DNA of 64,000 nucleotides, taken from assembly GCA_934045905.1 (NCBI GenBank), contig OW203766.1, positions 17,168,309 through 17,232,308 of the forward strand, given 5' to 3'. How positions within the stretch are numbered: position 1 is the stretch's first letter; each line of letters opens with the position of its first letter. The stretch comes from Leuctra nigra. Lineage: Eukaryota; Arthropoda; Insecta; Plecoptera; Leuctridae. This document shows positions 17,286 to 30,169 of the stretch, one piece after another. Made by a program: the position numbers and the translations under genes. The notes beneath the pieces were generated by a model, which made no database searches, was not told where the DNA came from, and saw only the letters and a list, made by a program, of their open reading frames with translations.

Positions 17286-18376
17286 CTGAAATAGTAAAAT
17301 CAATCAGTCAAATTTGATTTTCAAAATACATTGTCATTGTGACGTGAATGGCGAGTGGGGAAGTAAGAAAAATTGAAAACGAGACATTTTAGTGTCATGA
17401 AGTACACTTATTTTGTTGTATAGATAGGTACCTACGTTGTTAGTTTTAAAACAGATCGCAGCGAAAACTCCCGATTTAATATTACAAAATACGTCGAAAT
17501 TTACATTTCTAATTTCTAATAGGTCGTAATATTGCTGATTGATTGATGTCAAATGTCGTAACATTTTTAAATGCAAGATGCATAGAAATAGTTACCACAT
17601 CATCAAACTAAGATTTAAAATATCATCATAATGTTAGAAGAGAAGTTTTGTATGTTGTATATTTTGTATGTTTGTATAATTACTAGTCAGAAGATTTAAA
17701 AAAAATCATATTTATGACATAAGAACTTGGACAGTTATGAAGTGACATCCTTCAAGAAAACCTTCTAGACCGTTATATGAAAGTCACACAACAAGTGTAA
17801 AAGAGATTTAATGGACACCAAATAAGCCCGAAATGTATATTTCCCATCTCAGGTTTCCGCTCTAACTGACTGTGTACCTGCATTACTGTTGTACGCTACG
17901 TCAACACAAACCCCGAATAAGACCTTCTCTTGCCTCGACGATTGCGTGTCGTCAATACACTTCCCAACTCGGCAACGACTGAGTTTATTTATTCATCGCC
18001 TCGTCGAGCCAAGCAATGACTTCTCGAGTGAATAAAACCCGTGGCCGATGCAGCGGCGTCCATTAGCGTCGCGACGGCGGAATAAAACATGCGTCCTGCG
18101 GCGGCGTTTAAGTGCGAGAGAAGGGTTCGCGACGGAGTGACGGAGTTTCCAGGAGATCAGCCCGCGAGCTCATGTGATTCTGACGGACAGTTCGGATGAT
18201 GGGAGGTCATCTCCGCGAATATCATCGTCACTGATACTGAAATTACGGTGAATAAAAATGAAATTCTCGCCGTCCTTGACGGAATTTTTTCTATGGTTTC
18301 CCTCAGTAGAGAGGTAAATGTTGGGATGGTTCCCTATGAATAAGCATACCCTTATATACAGCCTTACCTATATTCA
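17286..18376. other. Intronic DNA with a SINE fragment
   Basis: Mostly non-coding and AT-rich, with a GC-richer patch at 17930-18180. At 18285-18345 the words TGGTTTCCCTCAGTAGAGAG and GGGATGGTTCCCTA match the body of the tRNA-type SINE at 40066-40335, so a short SINE fragment is present. Confidence 0.45.
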
Positions 18377-18848
18377 CAGGGGCGGATTAAACTGTTTGGT
18401 GCCCCTAGGCTAATTCACATGCCCCCCCCCCCCCCTTAAAAAAGGAAACAATTGTTTTAACTAAAAATCACGGAACGACGCTGTAATCACAGAAACCTCC
18501 TAAAAACGGAAAGCTTTTTTTAGAATTTATACACTTTTTGATTGAATCTGGGGCGAGAAAATAGCGCATTTTTTTCAATCTAAATCATTGTAATATATCC
18601 AAGTGAGGAACTCTACCTCTTGCGTGGGGGGAAATCTTCATATCCCCATTCTTTTCAAAATACTACAGTAATAATTATTGTCTTGACACAAGTTAAACCA
18701 CATTTTCATAATACTTCGGGTTGATAGTTTGTTTATGATTTATTTTTTTTATCATAGCTGACAATTATTTGCCGCCGCGGCGCCTCCTGGAAGATGGCGC
18801 CCCTAGGCTATAGCCTAAGTAGCCTAATGAATGGGTAATCTGCCCCTG
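18377..18848. mobile_element. hAT-like MITE with CAGGGGC termini
   Basis: The ends are CAGGGGCGGATTA and, inverted, CAGGGGCAGATTA. Next to them are second inverted words GTGCCCCTAGGC and GCGCCCCTAGGC. The 472-base interior is non-coding with a C-run at 18422-18435. No convincing 8-bp target duplication was found, so superfamily assignment rests on the ends. Confidence 0.65.
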
Positions 18849-19400
18849 CATTCATCATAGCTCATCAGTCGTAATTAGGCTAGTTCAATTGAAGAACAAT
18901 GCGACGTTTTGAACACCATAGAAAGTCACCTCTTTAGGTTTCGGCAAAAAGTCAGCCTCAAGAGATAATAACGCTATCGGCTCGCTCTATTGTATGCAAG
19001 TTGGATATAAAAGTTTAAGCTGAACTTTTTCAGAGAAACTGGAAGTGGTCTTAAAAGAAGGAAATCTACACAATTTGATATTTTAATCCGAAATTATAAT
19101 ATTCACTTGTCTGAAATAAAAAGTGAACGTACATTTTTCTTCGAACCATATAGGTATAGCAATTGACTGAATACTGGTGACTTATAAAATATTAAGCGTT
19201 CTATACCCTTTTAGATCCGTTTTAGGGCCATACTTATAGTTTCCAAAAATGTTTGTCGAAAATTAAACCCCAACCTTCCAGGGAATTTATAACGAAACAT
19301 TCTATTTCGAGTAACATCAGGCGAATATTTTACAAGTTTCCCGACGTCCAAACAATCTACGTCGACGTAAAAGTGTTGCAAAAGGGACGCAATATCACGA
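18849..19400. other. Intronic DNA, nothing recognised
   Basis: No gene or repeat recognised between the MITE and the 19.4-kb exon. Confidence 0.5.
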
Positions 19401-19434
19401 GATTACCTCTGACTCGAGATTACCTCTGACTCGA
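19401..19434 (-). repeat. 17-bp tandem duplication of a 5' splice site
   Basis: GATTACCTCTGACTCGA occurs twice head to tail. On the minus strand each copy holds GTCAGAG/GTAATC, so the exon has two identical donors 17 bases apart. Use of the distal one would add 17 bases and shift the frame. Confidence 0.95.
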
Positions 19435-19563
19435 AGATGTCTGCCGCCCAGCCACGACGCCTCCGTCGTCCACAGCGGCAGCGGCGTCTTGCTGACGTCG
19501 AGGTAGATGTTGACGGCGTTGATGTCGATCCCCTTGCGCAGACACACATTGCTGATGGACTCT
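19424..19563 (-). CDS. PLEKHG5: PLEKHG5-like RhoGEF, Ras-binding-like domain exon 2
   Basis: 140 bases, acceptor GATGTTGCAG and donor GAG/GTAATC. It reads ESISNVCLRKGIDINAVNIY, LDVSKTPLPLWTTEASWLGG and RHLRVR. The KG.......V.LD.S.TPLPL......GG..LRV. pattern is the ubiquitin-like Ras-binding type domain of PLEKHG5. Its first base completes an Ala codon with the GC left by the 43956-44050 exon, and its last G starts the codon finished at 17285, so both joins keep frame. Confidence 0.92.
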
Positions 19564-20621
19564 CTGCAACATCAGACACGTGGACATACAGCCTTTGGGA
19601 CTAAAGTATTAAGAATAAGGCAGGAATAACATTTAGTATACATTTTCAAATATTGCAAGATTATAGAATCAAATATCCTTTAAATGTCAACACTTTTGAA
19701 AATAACGACAGATTATTTTCTGAATGGTAAAAGTACCTGAAATGTTTGTCCCAATGACCATGCAAAATTTTAAGTTGAACGGTCACACGGTTCTAGTTTA
19801 AATTTAAAAAATCACAGGAAATATGGTTTTAAATTTTAACCAATGGGAGGATTTGGCTCTAACTCTGTAAGATTGGGGACAATGTTGGTTGCAATGACTT
19901 GTCAAAATTTCAAATTGATCGGACCAAACCGATGAACCAATTAGCGGATTTAAAAAAAATAGGGTCTGCAACGCCCAAAAATGGTCCGTCCATGTGTGCA
20001 AAATTTCAGCTCGATCAAAGAAAAACTGTGACCGAAAAAATATATAAATAAAACAGAGGTCCTTGCCAAAAGAGCCGAAATGAGTCGCTCGCTTCGCTTG
20101 CTCAATCAGTGTGCACAATTACGCTGAAAATTTTTAATCGAGGTTGATTTCATTGTAATGTATTTTTACTCCAAACCAGTCGACCGAATAATTTGAAATT
20201 TTCTGAGAGTGTCACCAATACATACCGACATATTGTGTTTTTTTAGCGTCGATAATTTTTCGATGGAAAAACAATTACATCAATGAAGTTGACTAATAGA
20301 CAAAAAGTTATACATTTCCATAATTTTCCAGGCGCTTTTCAACGCAACCGAAAAACAAGCCATGGTATATTTGTTATGAACATGACAAAGAAAAATGTGG
20401 ATTGCTTCTGTCAGTCATTCGCCTGTAGAAATTGAGTTAAAATGGTCTAAAATAGACGCTGATATCAAGCTTTGCCCTCTTAAGGGTGAATACGATATGG
20501 TGAAGTGTCCGTCATGAAATTATTTGTCGCCGCAATATGCTGTTAAAACGTCGCCCTTATTGCCATTATAAATGTTTAATTTTCATAGTATTAGTACTTC
20601 ACCCTTGTCTAGTACTAACCA
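19564..20621. other. Intronic DNA, nothing recognised
   Basis: AT-rich and non-coding. Words such as AAATTTCAAATTGATCGG (19905-19925) resemble the dispersed repeats further along, but no element boundaries could be set. Confidence 0.4.
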
Positions 20622-21949
20622 TAAAAAAACACTCCGTGTAAAAATACCAGCCAAGTCTCTTCAACTATAAAAAAAATAGAATAAATCTAAAAATTCAGCA
20701 CTGAAAAGTAGTGATATCAAAAAATAAGCCAAGTCAAAACTTAATTTTAAAAACCAAAATATACTTGGCGCATCGTGTATATAAATAGTATAGAAGCATA
20801 TGCCAAAAATCAAATGTACCTACCTAATTATATATAATATACCTATAATGCCCTTAAAAACGATGCGCCAAGTATATTTTGGTTTTTAAAATTAAGTTTT
20901 GACTTGGCTCATTTTTTGATATCACTACTTTTCAGTGCTGAATTTTTAGATTTATTCTATTTTTTTTATAGTTGAAGAGACTTGGCTGGTATTTTTACAC
21001 GGAGTGTTTTTTTATGGGGATATCACTTATTTTTTTAGTTTATTTACACAACTTGTAACACACATCGGAGCAACAATGACTAAATACTTTTAAAAAATAC
21101 GCCTTTTCCGAATTGGTTAATACGAAAAATTGTGTTTGGTGCTCAATATACCTAAGCTTAAAGTGATATTCCATGAAGAATTGCGAAAGCTTCGTTCCAA
21201 TCAGTCCAGCCGTTTTCGAGATATGGTATCACTTCCGGTTTTCAAAATGGCGACTGAAATAACTGCCACCTAGAATTTATTTCTATAAATGTTATGTATC
21301 ATTATAAGCCTTCTGAATATGTAGTTATTGTAGTAAGAGGTCATTAAAATCTAGATCTTCATTTTCATGACGTCATTTCCGGTTTCGGTAATAGTACATC
21401 TCTACTTTAACTACTGATATTCCATATAGACGACCGTCTGAATCATTTGGCGCTAGTTTCATTCCGATCGGTTTAGCCGTTTTCGAGATATGACGTCACT
21501 TCCGGTTTCAAAATGGCGATTACCGGTTGGTTTTATAAAAAGGCACCTCAGACGCCAAAAGTGCACATGTGGTAAAAATTTCAGATCGATCGGCTAAGCC
21601 GTTTAGGCTGTGGCGGTGATAGCGGTGTTTCCTGATATCATCTGAATCATCATCTAAAGATCAAAGTGGTGTAATTTCACTGTTTTCTCGGCCCTCTAGC
21701 TCGCAAATGGTATAGCCTATTGTTCCCAAATTTGGTATATGTGGTGGGGTGGGCCATAGCTCAAAATTAAGATATTTTACAACAATGTGAGATTTTCCAA
21801 TTTTATGATCCAGTAGGCCGAAAATGCCATGTTGTTGCTTACAGTAAAAGTAGTTGGTCTGGCTCCTCATTTTATTAGGCATTTACGGTATGTTGAGTGA
21901 GTGTGAGTGTACAGTACGACTTGGCTGGGTGGAGCGACCGCTCCACTAG
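20622..21949. mobile_element. Helitron/Helentron-like non-autonomous element, copy E1
   Basis: It starts with 154-bp inverted arms (20622-20775 and 20861-21014; key word GATGCGCCAAG at the inner edge, ACACTCCGTGT at the outer). Then come diverged blocks with CGTCA(C/T)TTCCGGTTTC and AAAATGGCG words, and it ends with a perfect 8-bp hairpin (GTGGAGCG-AC-CGCTCCAC, 21929-21946) followed by TAG. A terminal hairpin followed by CTAG, with no terminal inverted repeat pairing to it, fits a Helitron or Helentron-associated element. No coding capacity. The class is inferred. Confidence 0.6.
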
Positions 21950-23401
21950 ATAAGGCTAAGTAACCCTGTAAATTTATAAACGAACTGATCGAAGTTCAAA
22001 ATAGACTTAATTAATTATAGCTTCCCCTAACTTTTTAGTTTACAGTTTACATTGAATATTGCCTCTTCAAGCTGGCACACGTTACATTATTATTAATATT
22101 AATTTAGAAGTTGGATGATCGAAGCTGCTGCTGCCAGATTTCATTACTTTACAACAAAACAGTTAAGAAAGTACTCATCTCTACAATATCCTTCGCATTA
22201 TTGTCATACTTTTACAATTTTTACAATTTCATATAAAAAATTTTATTGTCATACTTTTAATAATCAAGGGGGATGCGTCCCCCCGCATCCCCTCATCCGC
22301 ATCCCATTCGGGAATATAATATATACAAATATAATATAAAATATAATAGAATATATATTGATAGTTCCATCGCCTCATGCCTAATTTGTTCACTTCACCA
22401 TCCCCCATGACAGATTTTAAAACAGCACTATGTGCTTCAACATAATATAATTTCCAGAGAATTTGTCAATTTTAGTCTCGAAGCCATTTGTCGAGATAAA
22501 ATTACCTAGACTTAAAATAGTGTCAAAATCATGTAGAAACGCACTAAATTAATTTCTGAAATTATTTTTTGCGAGGATGTGCGCCCCGGATTCGCATGGT
22601 GCTGCCGAGCCCTCCCCTAGGACCCCTTCCCCACCCATTCACAAAATGTTTTTTTGTAACACAGAAAATAAGATTGTCAGTGTTTCAACTCCATAAAATG
22701 TTTATTAATAAACATTGTTTTATGATTTTTTTCAAGGCATAGTCAAACAAAGGAGCTACAATTCTGTACGAAATGTGGCGGCATGGCATCTAAAATAATA
22801 TCAAATCGTAGTTGAATTTATTTTGAGGTTATTTCCAGGACATAGTAATAATAGGTAATATCGTGAACGTCATCTAAAGAGACCGACAGAGAAATTGCTG
22901 TGACGTCAGCTCGGTCGGAATACATGGTAATATCCCTAGCGATCTGCACGCCATCTATCAGTCGATGACAGCAATCAGAATTGCCAACTTAATACTTGTC
23001 TCGAACGTAGCGTGTTCAGAAATAGCACAGACATGATCGTCTTACTATTGACGAGTAATGATACAATAAATCAACTAGTCAAAACAACTTGATTCAATAC
23101 AATTAGATTGGTTGAGTATCTTTGACATGCAATCGAACAATGTTATGTGTCATTGTTATAGGATGAAAAGGTTATAATTTAAAACAGATATATGCGGAAT
23201 AAGCCGGTATACGGTTCAAATGTGAATGATCCAAAATTCTTCAAACTAAGAATCTTTGTATTTTTCGGACGATAGTTCTTGCGTGGAATTTGATTAATTC
23301 AAATGTTTTCATGATAACATTATCTTTATTTGTCTGCATTTTCTACAGATGCTTGATCTTCTGTCAAGGCAAATTTATTTTCTTTAAAATCATGCAGATT
23401 C
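21950..23401. other. Intronic DNA, nothing recognised
   Basis: Non-coding; a CCCCTCATCC-rich patch lies at 22270-22310. No recognised element. Confidence 0.45.
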
Positions 23402-23849
23402 AGCCCAGAACTGCCAGGTCAAACCGTTCAACCATTGATCCGAAATTTTGCACACATACTAATGTAATAAGCGGTCTAGTGCAGAGTTATTGAACAGGAT
23501 ATCCTGTGGTTTTTGTAAAATTAAAACTGAACTGGAACCGTTTAAGCGATCAACTTCAAATTTTGCATGGTTATCGGAGCCATCATTTTAATTGTTTTTG
23601 TACATTTTCAGAGTAATCTGTCGTTAACTTAAAAAGCTATTGACATTTTACCGACATTTTATACGTATTTGGAAATCGAATTTTTTGAGAAAAAAAATCA
23701 AATATTTTATCACTTAGATCTTTAATCTAATCTACGATTGGGCCATTTTGTTTCGGCTCTCTAGAACAGAAACTTGTAAACGCATATCAATTCAAAGGCT
23801 CGCTCATCAACGCGTTACACAGAGCGTTTACCTAGAAACAATATTCAAT
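23402..23849 (+). repeat. Dispersed element with CGCTCA...TGAGCG-type hairpin end, copy 1
   Basis: It shares a long, diverged match with 43100-43507: ACCGTTCAACC near the start, GAAATTTTGCACACATA, then the 3' core CGCTCATCAACGCGTTACAC and a CCTAG end. Shorter copies with only the 3' core are at 45566-45605, 61302-61327 and 62180-62220. Non-coding. Confidence 0.65.
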
Positions 23850-25064
23850 CACACCTCATCTTTTTTATCTGTCAAACAGCCTCGACACCCAACCCTATCA
23901 GCTTTCATGCGCTACGTTGCCAAGTCAATGATACTATTGTCAAGGCATCCGATAACCCATTACACTCTCAATCACAGATCTGCATTGGCAACACCGCCAT
24001 CGATTGCGTGAGCGAAGTACGCACGATCAAGATGGCCGATACGCACTTGCCTTGCGGTTGCAGTGCGTGCTGAACAGTCGCTCAACAGGGATCACATGCG
24101 GGGCCGTTATTATACAGGCTATACACTTTCAGGGGGAGACGAAATTATATATTTTTACAGTGTTAAATGGTGTTATTTTTGTTGGAGATTTTCGTGGATA
24201 AAGTTATCCTTGAACCAGTTAAATGAGATTGATGATAAGGCTATAAAGAAAGTGGGTGTAAAATAATATATGGTGTTCACCTTTACTTTCTGCCTCGAGG
24301 ATTTCTTGCAATTTTCATCGTCAAATGCAGTGTTTCACTGTTTCTTTTATTCGATTAACTACCAAATTCATCTTCATATCATTATTTTGTACTATTTTAT
24401 CTTAATTTATCTTAATAGTATAGTAGTACTTCTTTGTATTCACTAATATTTTGTTTCTTTATCCACAGAAAAACCGATTGGCTTTGTGGCAAAATGGCAT
24501 GTATTTTTTGTGCTTTTGATTGTAATAAAAAATAAAATAAAAAATAATTGTATGGTTTTAAATTAGAATACCCGGTTTTATCCAAGATTAGTGTACGTTT
24601 TATAATTTTCCTTTTTCTCGTTTTATTAATTAAAATCTGTTCAATCATTAAAATATATAGTAACTCATCCGCAAATAGTACTTTTTGTAGGAAGAAAACC
24701 TAACTGCATATCCTCGATTTTCTTTAGGTAGGTACTTCAGGTGAAATTTAAATAATGCATTTTCTTTATTTGGACATACACTTTTCAATATAAACTTTTC
24801 CATATTTCTTTTACACTATTTCTGTTTTCCAGGAATCAGAATCGGGCAAACAATATTTACTTGAACTTCTTTCGCAATGTGATTTCCCCGAATGTAACAT
24901 TTTTCCTTCGAAATTACATCCGAATTTTCAGCGTCAATTTCTCATCTTTTCTTCTCTTGAATCGCGTAGGTGACGTGCTCACACATGGTTACCATGGCAA
25001 CCACATGAGCAATAGTCATCACAATCCTTCACATAGCTGTCACAACTATATCTTAGAGAATCTT
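23850..25064. other. Intronic DNA, nothing recognised
   Basis: Non-coding, AT-rich; only chance open frames. Confidence 0.45.
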
Positions 25065-25540
25065 CATTGCGAACACTCGGTCGTGGTGTCATCACCATGC
25101 ACGGTCGGACGTCCGCGAGCTCTAGAGGAAGTTCTTCCTAGGATGACACTGAGGGCACCCGATCGTAATGTCATCACCATGCACGGTCGGACGTCCGCAA
25201 GCTCTAGAGGAATTTCTTCCTAGGGTGACACTGAGGGCACCCGATCGTAATGTCATCATCATGCACGGTCGGACGTCCGCGATCTCTAGAGGATATTCTT
25301 CCTAGGGTGACACTGCGAACACCCGGTCGTGATGTCATCACCATGCACGGTCGGACGTCCGCGATCCCTAGAGGATATTCTTCCTAGGGTGACACTGTGA
25401 ACACCCGGTCGTGATGTCATCACCATGCACGGTCGGACGTCCGCAAGCTCTAGAGGATATTCTTCCTAGGGTGACACTGAGGACACCCAATCGAGAAGTA
25501 CTAATACCCACACGATCAGGTGTCCGCAAAGTCTCAACAT
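25065..25540. repeat. 82-bp minisatellite
   Basis: Five good units and a decayed sixth, each holding CATGCACGGTCGGACGTCCG, TCTAGAGGA and CTTCCTAGGGTGACACTG. Unit anchors are at 25099, 25181, 25263, 25345 and 25427. It does not touch a recognised exon. Confidence 0.92.
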
Positions 25541-26188
25541 CCCCTCTCTCGGGTGTAGCAGCGGTTATATGAACTTTGTCGATGACTTTGCCGTGGGGGA
25601 TTCATAATAAGTTGATGTTTAGGTACCGAAGACGGCAGATGCTACCTGTGTATATTGCCAGGTAGTTTCATCGTAAAGCTGTCTAGCCGAGCGAAGAGCA
25701 ATAATGTCGAGGAAAATTGCTTTTAATAAAAATAAATGATAATAAAAGCGGATTGAATTGTGCCAGAATCTCCTTCAATCAAGATTTGTCGGCAGCTTGA
25801 GAGGTTCAATTTTTCAAACTGCTTCGATATTCTTTCTCTCAAGTATTGAAGAGATACATGTACAACACGGAGCAAGTAGGTATACAACGCTTTAATAGTG
25901 TTAAAGTAATTTATTGACAAAATATATTATTCTTGACTCAGGAGTACAAGGCCGCAAGTCCATTGTATCGATTATGCGTTGCACACTTTCGGGTTGATGT
26001 AATCAAGCTCTATCAACGGCAATTTGACTGATTAATATATTATATTGAACCCTTTTGTGTATACGTTATGTCCTTTTTGATAGTGATTCACTCAAGGTAC
26101 CATAATTGAGTCGCATATTCAAGCTAGATTCAAGAAAGGGTGAAAGTCCATTTCTTGGGATTCAAAGAACACAGTCATAAACTGACCT
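25541..26188. other. Intronic DNA, nothing recognised
   Basis: No gene or repeat recognised. Confidence 0.45.
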
Positions 26189-26336
26189 GGGGGCTTATTC
26201 TCGAAAAAGTTATCACGTCATAAGTTATGAATCATAAAAAATGCACAATATTAACATGGTGAGAGATAGGACAAACCTCCTTATGAATCATAACTTGGAA
26301 GTTATGTCGTGATAACTTTTTCGAGAATAAGCCCCC
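26189..26336. mobile_element. Foldback MITE (GGGGGCTTATTCTCG ends)
   Basis: Inverted arms of about 32 bases start GGGGGCTTATTCTCGAAAAA, close to perfect, around a 148-base element. A decayed relative lies at 44925-45055 (TTATCACATCCTCGTAAG, GTTATGTCGTGATA, GAGAATAAGG). Confidence 0.75.
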
Positions 26337-26337
26337 T

Positions 26338-26467
26338 GGGGCCGTATTCTAGAACATTTAAATTCCCAATTCTGATGGAATCTGATTCGGTGCAATGTTA
26401 ATCCTTATGGCCGTGACCGGATTCCATCAGGAATGGAATTGGGAAAACGTTCTAGAATACGCCTCCT
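26338..26467. mobile_element. Second foldback MITE, directly abutting the first
   Basis: Arms run GGGCCGTATTCTAGAAC to GTTCTAGAATACGCCTCC, with inner arms CCCAATTC / GAATTGGG and GATGGAATC / GATTCCATC. It follows the previous MITE after one base, so one probably inserted next to or into the end of the other. Confidence 0.75.
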
Positions 26468-28819
26468 GGACTGATGCCATTTCCTGCAAAATGTCTTAAA
26501 AATTAAGAGCGGATTTTAGCCATTTGGACTGCTGGGACTGACACCCTTTCTTGATAAAATGTGTGTCTACATGCTAAAAGACGATTTAAAAAAATCGATT
26601 TCACCATTTTTGGACTAATGCCCTTTCTTGAACAAGTATTTCATTTACTTTGTTCAAAATTTTACTCGTTTGTGTACCTATACTTACGTAATTTTTATTG
26701 AGGAGAACTTGTTGTGAATGTATTAAGTATGTAGCTGGGAGTAGGGCACATAATGTTACGGGATTTACCTTGTTCCTACTACCAATAATAAAAACAAAAT
26801 CTCAACATCCCATTACATATCTCCGTTTAATATATTTGGACTAGAATTCAATATTTAGATTTGGACTCTCCCCAAACCCACGATATTGCAACTTGCAAAT
26901 GTCTTCTCCCGACCAGACACTCGTCATCCATCATGCCAGCGTGCTTGCGCATGCGCTACAGAGACTGCGTGCTCGGCGGATGTCAGACGACAGCCCAGCA
27001 TCCCGCTGCATCCATCAAGCAACTTCACGAGTAGGAGGAAAGCTCCAGAGATCTCATCCCAACTCCAGAGCTTGCCTCCCTGATGATGGCCACCAGTTTT
27101 ATGACACGCATCGACAGCGCAGATTTTATGGTGCAGATTTTTATGAAGTCACTGTGGTTTATTTGACTCTAAAGTTTGGTTCCCATGAATCGCAAATGCT
27201 TCAGTAGCTCAACTTCAATAAATCGCGCGACTAGTACGTCAATGTAACTTTACAGAGGGCATACACCAGTTTGAACAGCGATGTAATGGTAGCAGATGGT
27301 GCTACGAGTGTAAATCGCAACTTTTTCGCGTATTATGGATACAGAGGCTTGTCCCGTGCGATTTGCGATTTTGAACGCAAACATGCTTTAGGACGACGCG
27401 TTCCTTTTTTGTAGGCACTTCCCAGTAACACCGATTAATCAATCGATTTGCAATCTTGCACACATACTAATGTCATTCTAACACAGGTATATATTTTGAG
27501 AAAATTCTGTTGACAAGCATAAGATAAGGTTTTTAAGATACATTGCCGGTGCGAATTGATTCATTGCAAATTGCGAATTGCTGTACTTAGGAACTGAAAA
27601 AAACAACATCTAGTAATGTTGTTTTCACTTCGTGAAAATCAGATGTCGAAGTTATTTTACATTGATTTGATTGATTAAATCGGGTTAAAATAAAATGATA
27701 CAAAATGTGAAATAAATTGCGTATTACTTTCATTCATCGTACCTTGATTTCAAACCAACGATCGCTCAAAGATACGAAAATAACGAATGATACAAAACTA
27801 AAGAGATGGGTACACAGTTTATATTTTCAATCAGAAATACTATCAAATACTTTTCGAGTCCTGCAGTCACATTGAATACTTTTCACAATCGTTGACGTCG
27901 TAATAATAGGGTTTTTACTCTCATTCCCAAAATCAATTGAATATTATTTCTTTGAACCCTACATATAAAATACAATTTTGGGCGACAGCAACAAAACGAG
28001 TCTTCCGTGACCTCAGTGTGTTGCCCTATTATTATATTTCCAGACAGAATTAAAAAACAAACCTTCTTCTGATATCACAATTCCCATTTCCATTTCCCCC
28101 CTAAAAAACTTGCGTGTTACAAAGATCAAAGAACTCCTCGTGCTGCATAAAACTCATTTCATTCTTCTTTCGGTTGTTTGTCAGTTGGCGTTCAACCATG
28201 TTGGTCGAAGTGTGAGAATCGGTTTAAAACCGAGATAATCTTGGGAATGGATCGAGAGACGTATCGTCGGTTCCGCGAAGAATGCATAATGAATCGCCGA
28301 CAATTGTATCTCATGGATTTTAAAACAAGGAATCACTTTTATCTACCACTAATGGACTCCCCCACGTGCTGTGGAATAAACGATTGATTCTTTGAACTCG
28401 ATTCGATAAGTCGTACTTGGAGGTGGGAATTAATTCAATGAATAACAGTTGATATATTATAAATACAAATGTTTAAAACGTATTCAAATCAACAAAAAGT
28501 ATACCTACTTGTGTTACGGGGGATGCCCTAACACCACCAGCAAAACACGTTGTCTTATTATTTGTTCTGAATAATAATAAAAAGTATAAATAACAAATTC
28601 TCCCAAAAAAGAATATGAAATTTACGACATTCATATTCTTGAGTATTTTGATTTCATTCAGTTATGAAATTCGTTGAATTTAAATAATTTTTATTTACGG
28701 TTTCCAATACATTAATAGTGTTATATAACATTAAATAGTTAAACTTAAAGCTGCTACAGCTGCTAAATGTCTAAGTCAAATTTTAAAATTTTTTCGGGCT
28801 AACGTGATTCAAAGCAAGT
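26468..28819. other. Intronic DNA, nothing recognised
   Basis: Non-coding. Short open frames at 26886-27207 and 28178-28387 show no domain, splice context or composition that supports a gene. Confidence 0.45.
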
Positions 28820-29249
28820 CAATAGGGAAGTCTCATGAAATTTTATTCTAGTAAATTTCTATAAATAAACACAAATAATAATGACAAATACTCTTATTAC
28901 CTGTGAAATCTTAAATTTTCATTCATAAAAATCGAGTTCAAATATCATATGATTTTTGGCGGGAAAAACGGCCTTTAACAAGAATCAGAACTGTGATGTC
29001 ATTTCCAAGTCTTGAACATTGTGTTGACATGGGGATTCCCTTGTTGCCATGGCAATATAGCAAACTGTGATGTCATTGCCAATTTTCCTGTTTTTAAATG
29101 AGAGGAGATCTATCAAACTTTGTAAATTAATTACATGAGAACTATTCGTCCAACAACAAAAATAATACCACATCTGTGTTCAGCAACATCTCAACTTTCA
29201 TAAAATAAATATTATTTTGAATTCTAATCTTCACGAGACTTCCCTATTG
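28820..29249. mobile_element. MITE with CAATAGGGAAGTCTC terminal inverted repeats
   Basis: The ends CAATAGGGAAGTCTC and GAGACTTCCCTATTG are perfect inverses, 430 bases apart. The interior has GTTGCCATGGCAA and GATGTCATT words shared with 59565-60460, a second copy, and with fragments near 47930 and 55840-56110. Confidence 0.8.
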
Positions 29250-29639
29250 TTTCGTCTGAAATTGTTCATTATAAAGCTGCTTCAGCTTTACTTCTGCGTA
29301 AATAACCTTGTATTTAATACTAAAATAAAAAAAGTTAAAAGTTGATATCGAACTTTTTAATGAGTGATTTAAACATTGTTTCCAAATCGATTGAAATGTA
29401 AGACGTGCGGTATCATAATGAGAGCTCCTTGCAACTCTAAGCATCTCCCAAACTTAAACTTCTCAACGTACTTAGCGGTAACCTATAGCCGTAGAAAGTT
29501 GAGTCGATAAAGTAGGTCAAAGTTGTGAAATCAACTCGCATCCATTACGACGGCGGCTCAGTCGAGAGGGGGTGGGGGGTGGTAATTGAAGATCTTAAGA
29601 CTCATTAGAAGAGTGTAGCAGTGACGTCAGAAGTGTCAC
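29250..29639. other. Intronic DNA, nothing recognised
   Basis: No gene or repeat recognised. Confidence 0.45.
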
Positions 29640-29880
29640 GTGAGGTCCCAGCGGGCGCGACGTCGCAACACTGTAGCCAGCTTGAGACATGTTGCAACAC
29701 CGCATCGAAATTAACTGAGACATTGCAACACCGCAACTGAACTCATGGGATATTGCAACATACGGCAACATTGCAGCTGACTGTAGTGCAATATTGCAAC
29801 AGCGCAACTGAATCCCGTGCGATGTTGCAACACTGTAACTGACTTTGAAGCATGAACTTATTTTCATATTGCAACCCTGT
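29640..29880. repeat. Degenerate repeat of about 35 bp around TTGCAACACCGCAACTGA
   Basis: Six or seven irregular units, each with (A/G)TTGCAAC(A/C) followed by a GCA(A/G)CTGA-like word. Age and divergence are much higher than in the exon-edge arrays. Confidence 0.7.
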
Positions 29881-30169
29881 GTTCATGTTTTACGTGATGA
29901 TGTTATGTACGATATTCACGGACCGTTTGATAAAAAGGGCTTTTATACTGTTTCTCCATTGTGCATTACAAAAGGGTTATTTACAAAGGCCATCTACACC
30001 ATAACATTCCATTTCGCTCCCTAAAACGTATAATATACGGTTGAATGGTTTATGATACAACATGACTTAGAGACACAATAACATTTATTAAAATTATTTT
30101 TGCGCAGAATTTTTGTGCATATTATAATTTTCGCTCATATCCGCGTTTTTCTAGGTTTTTGGCGATAGG

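Noticed and set aside
18377..18848. 8-bp target duplication for the CAGGGGC MITE
   Set aside because: Flanks TATATTCA and CATTCATC do not agree as direct repeats.
25065..25540. CRISPR-like array
   Set aside because: Units of 82 bases are repeated throughout without unique spacers; the context is eukaryotic. The same holds for the 71-bp and 100-bp arrays.
28178..28387. 69-aa open frame
   Set aside because: No recognisable motif, neighbours or splice context; treated as chance.
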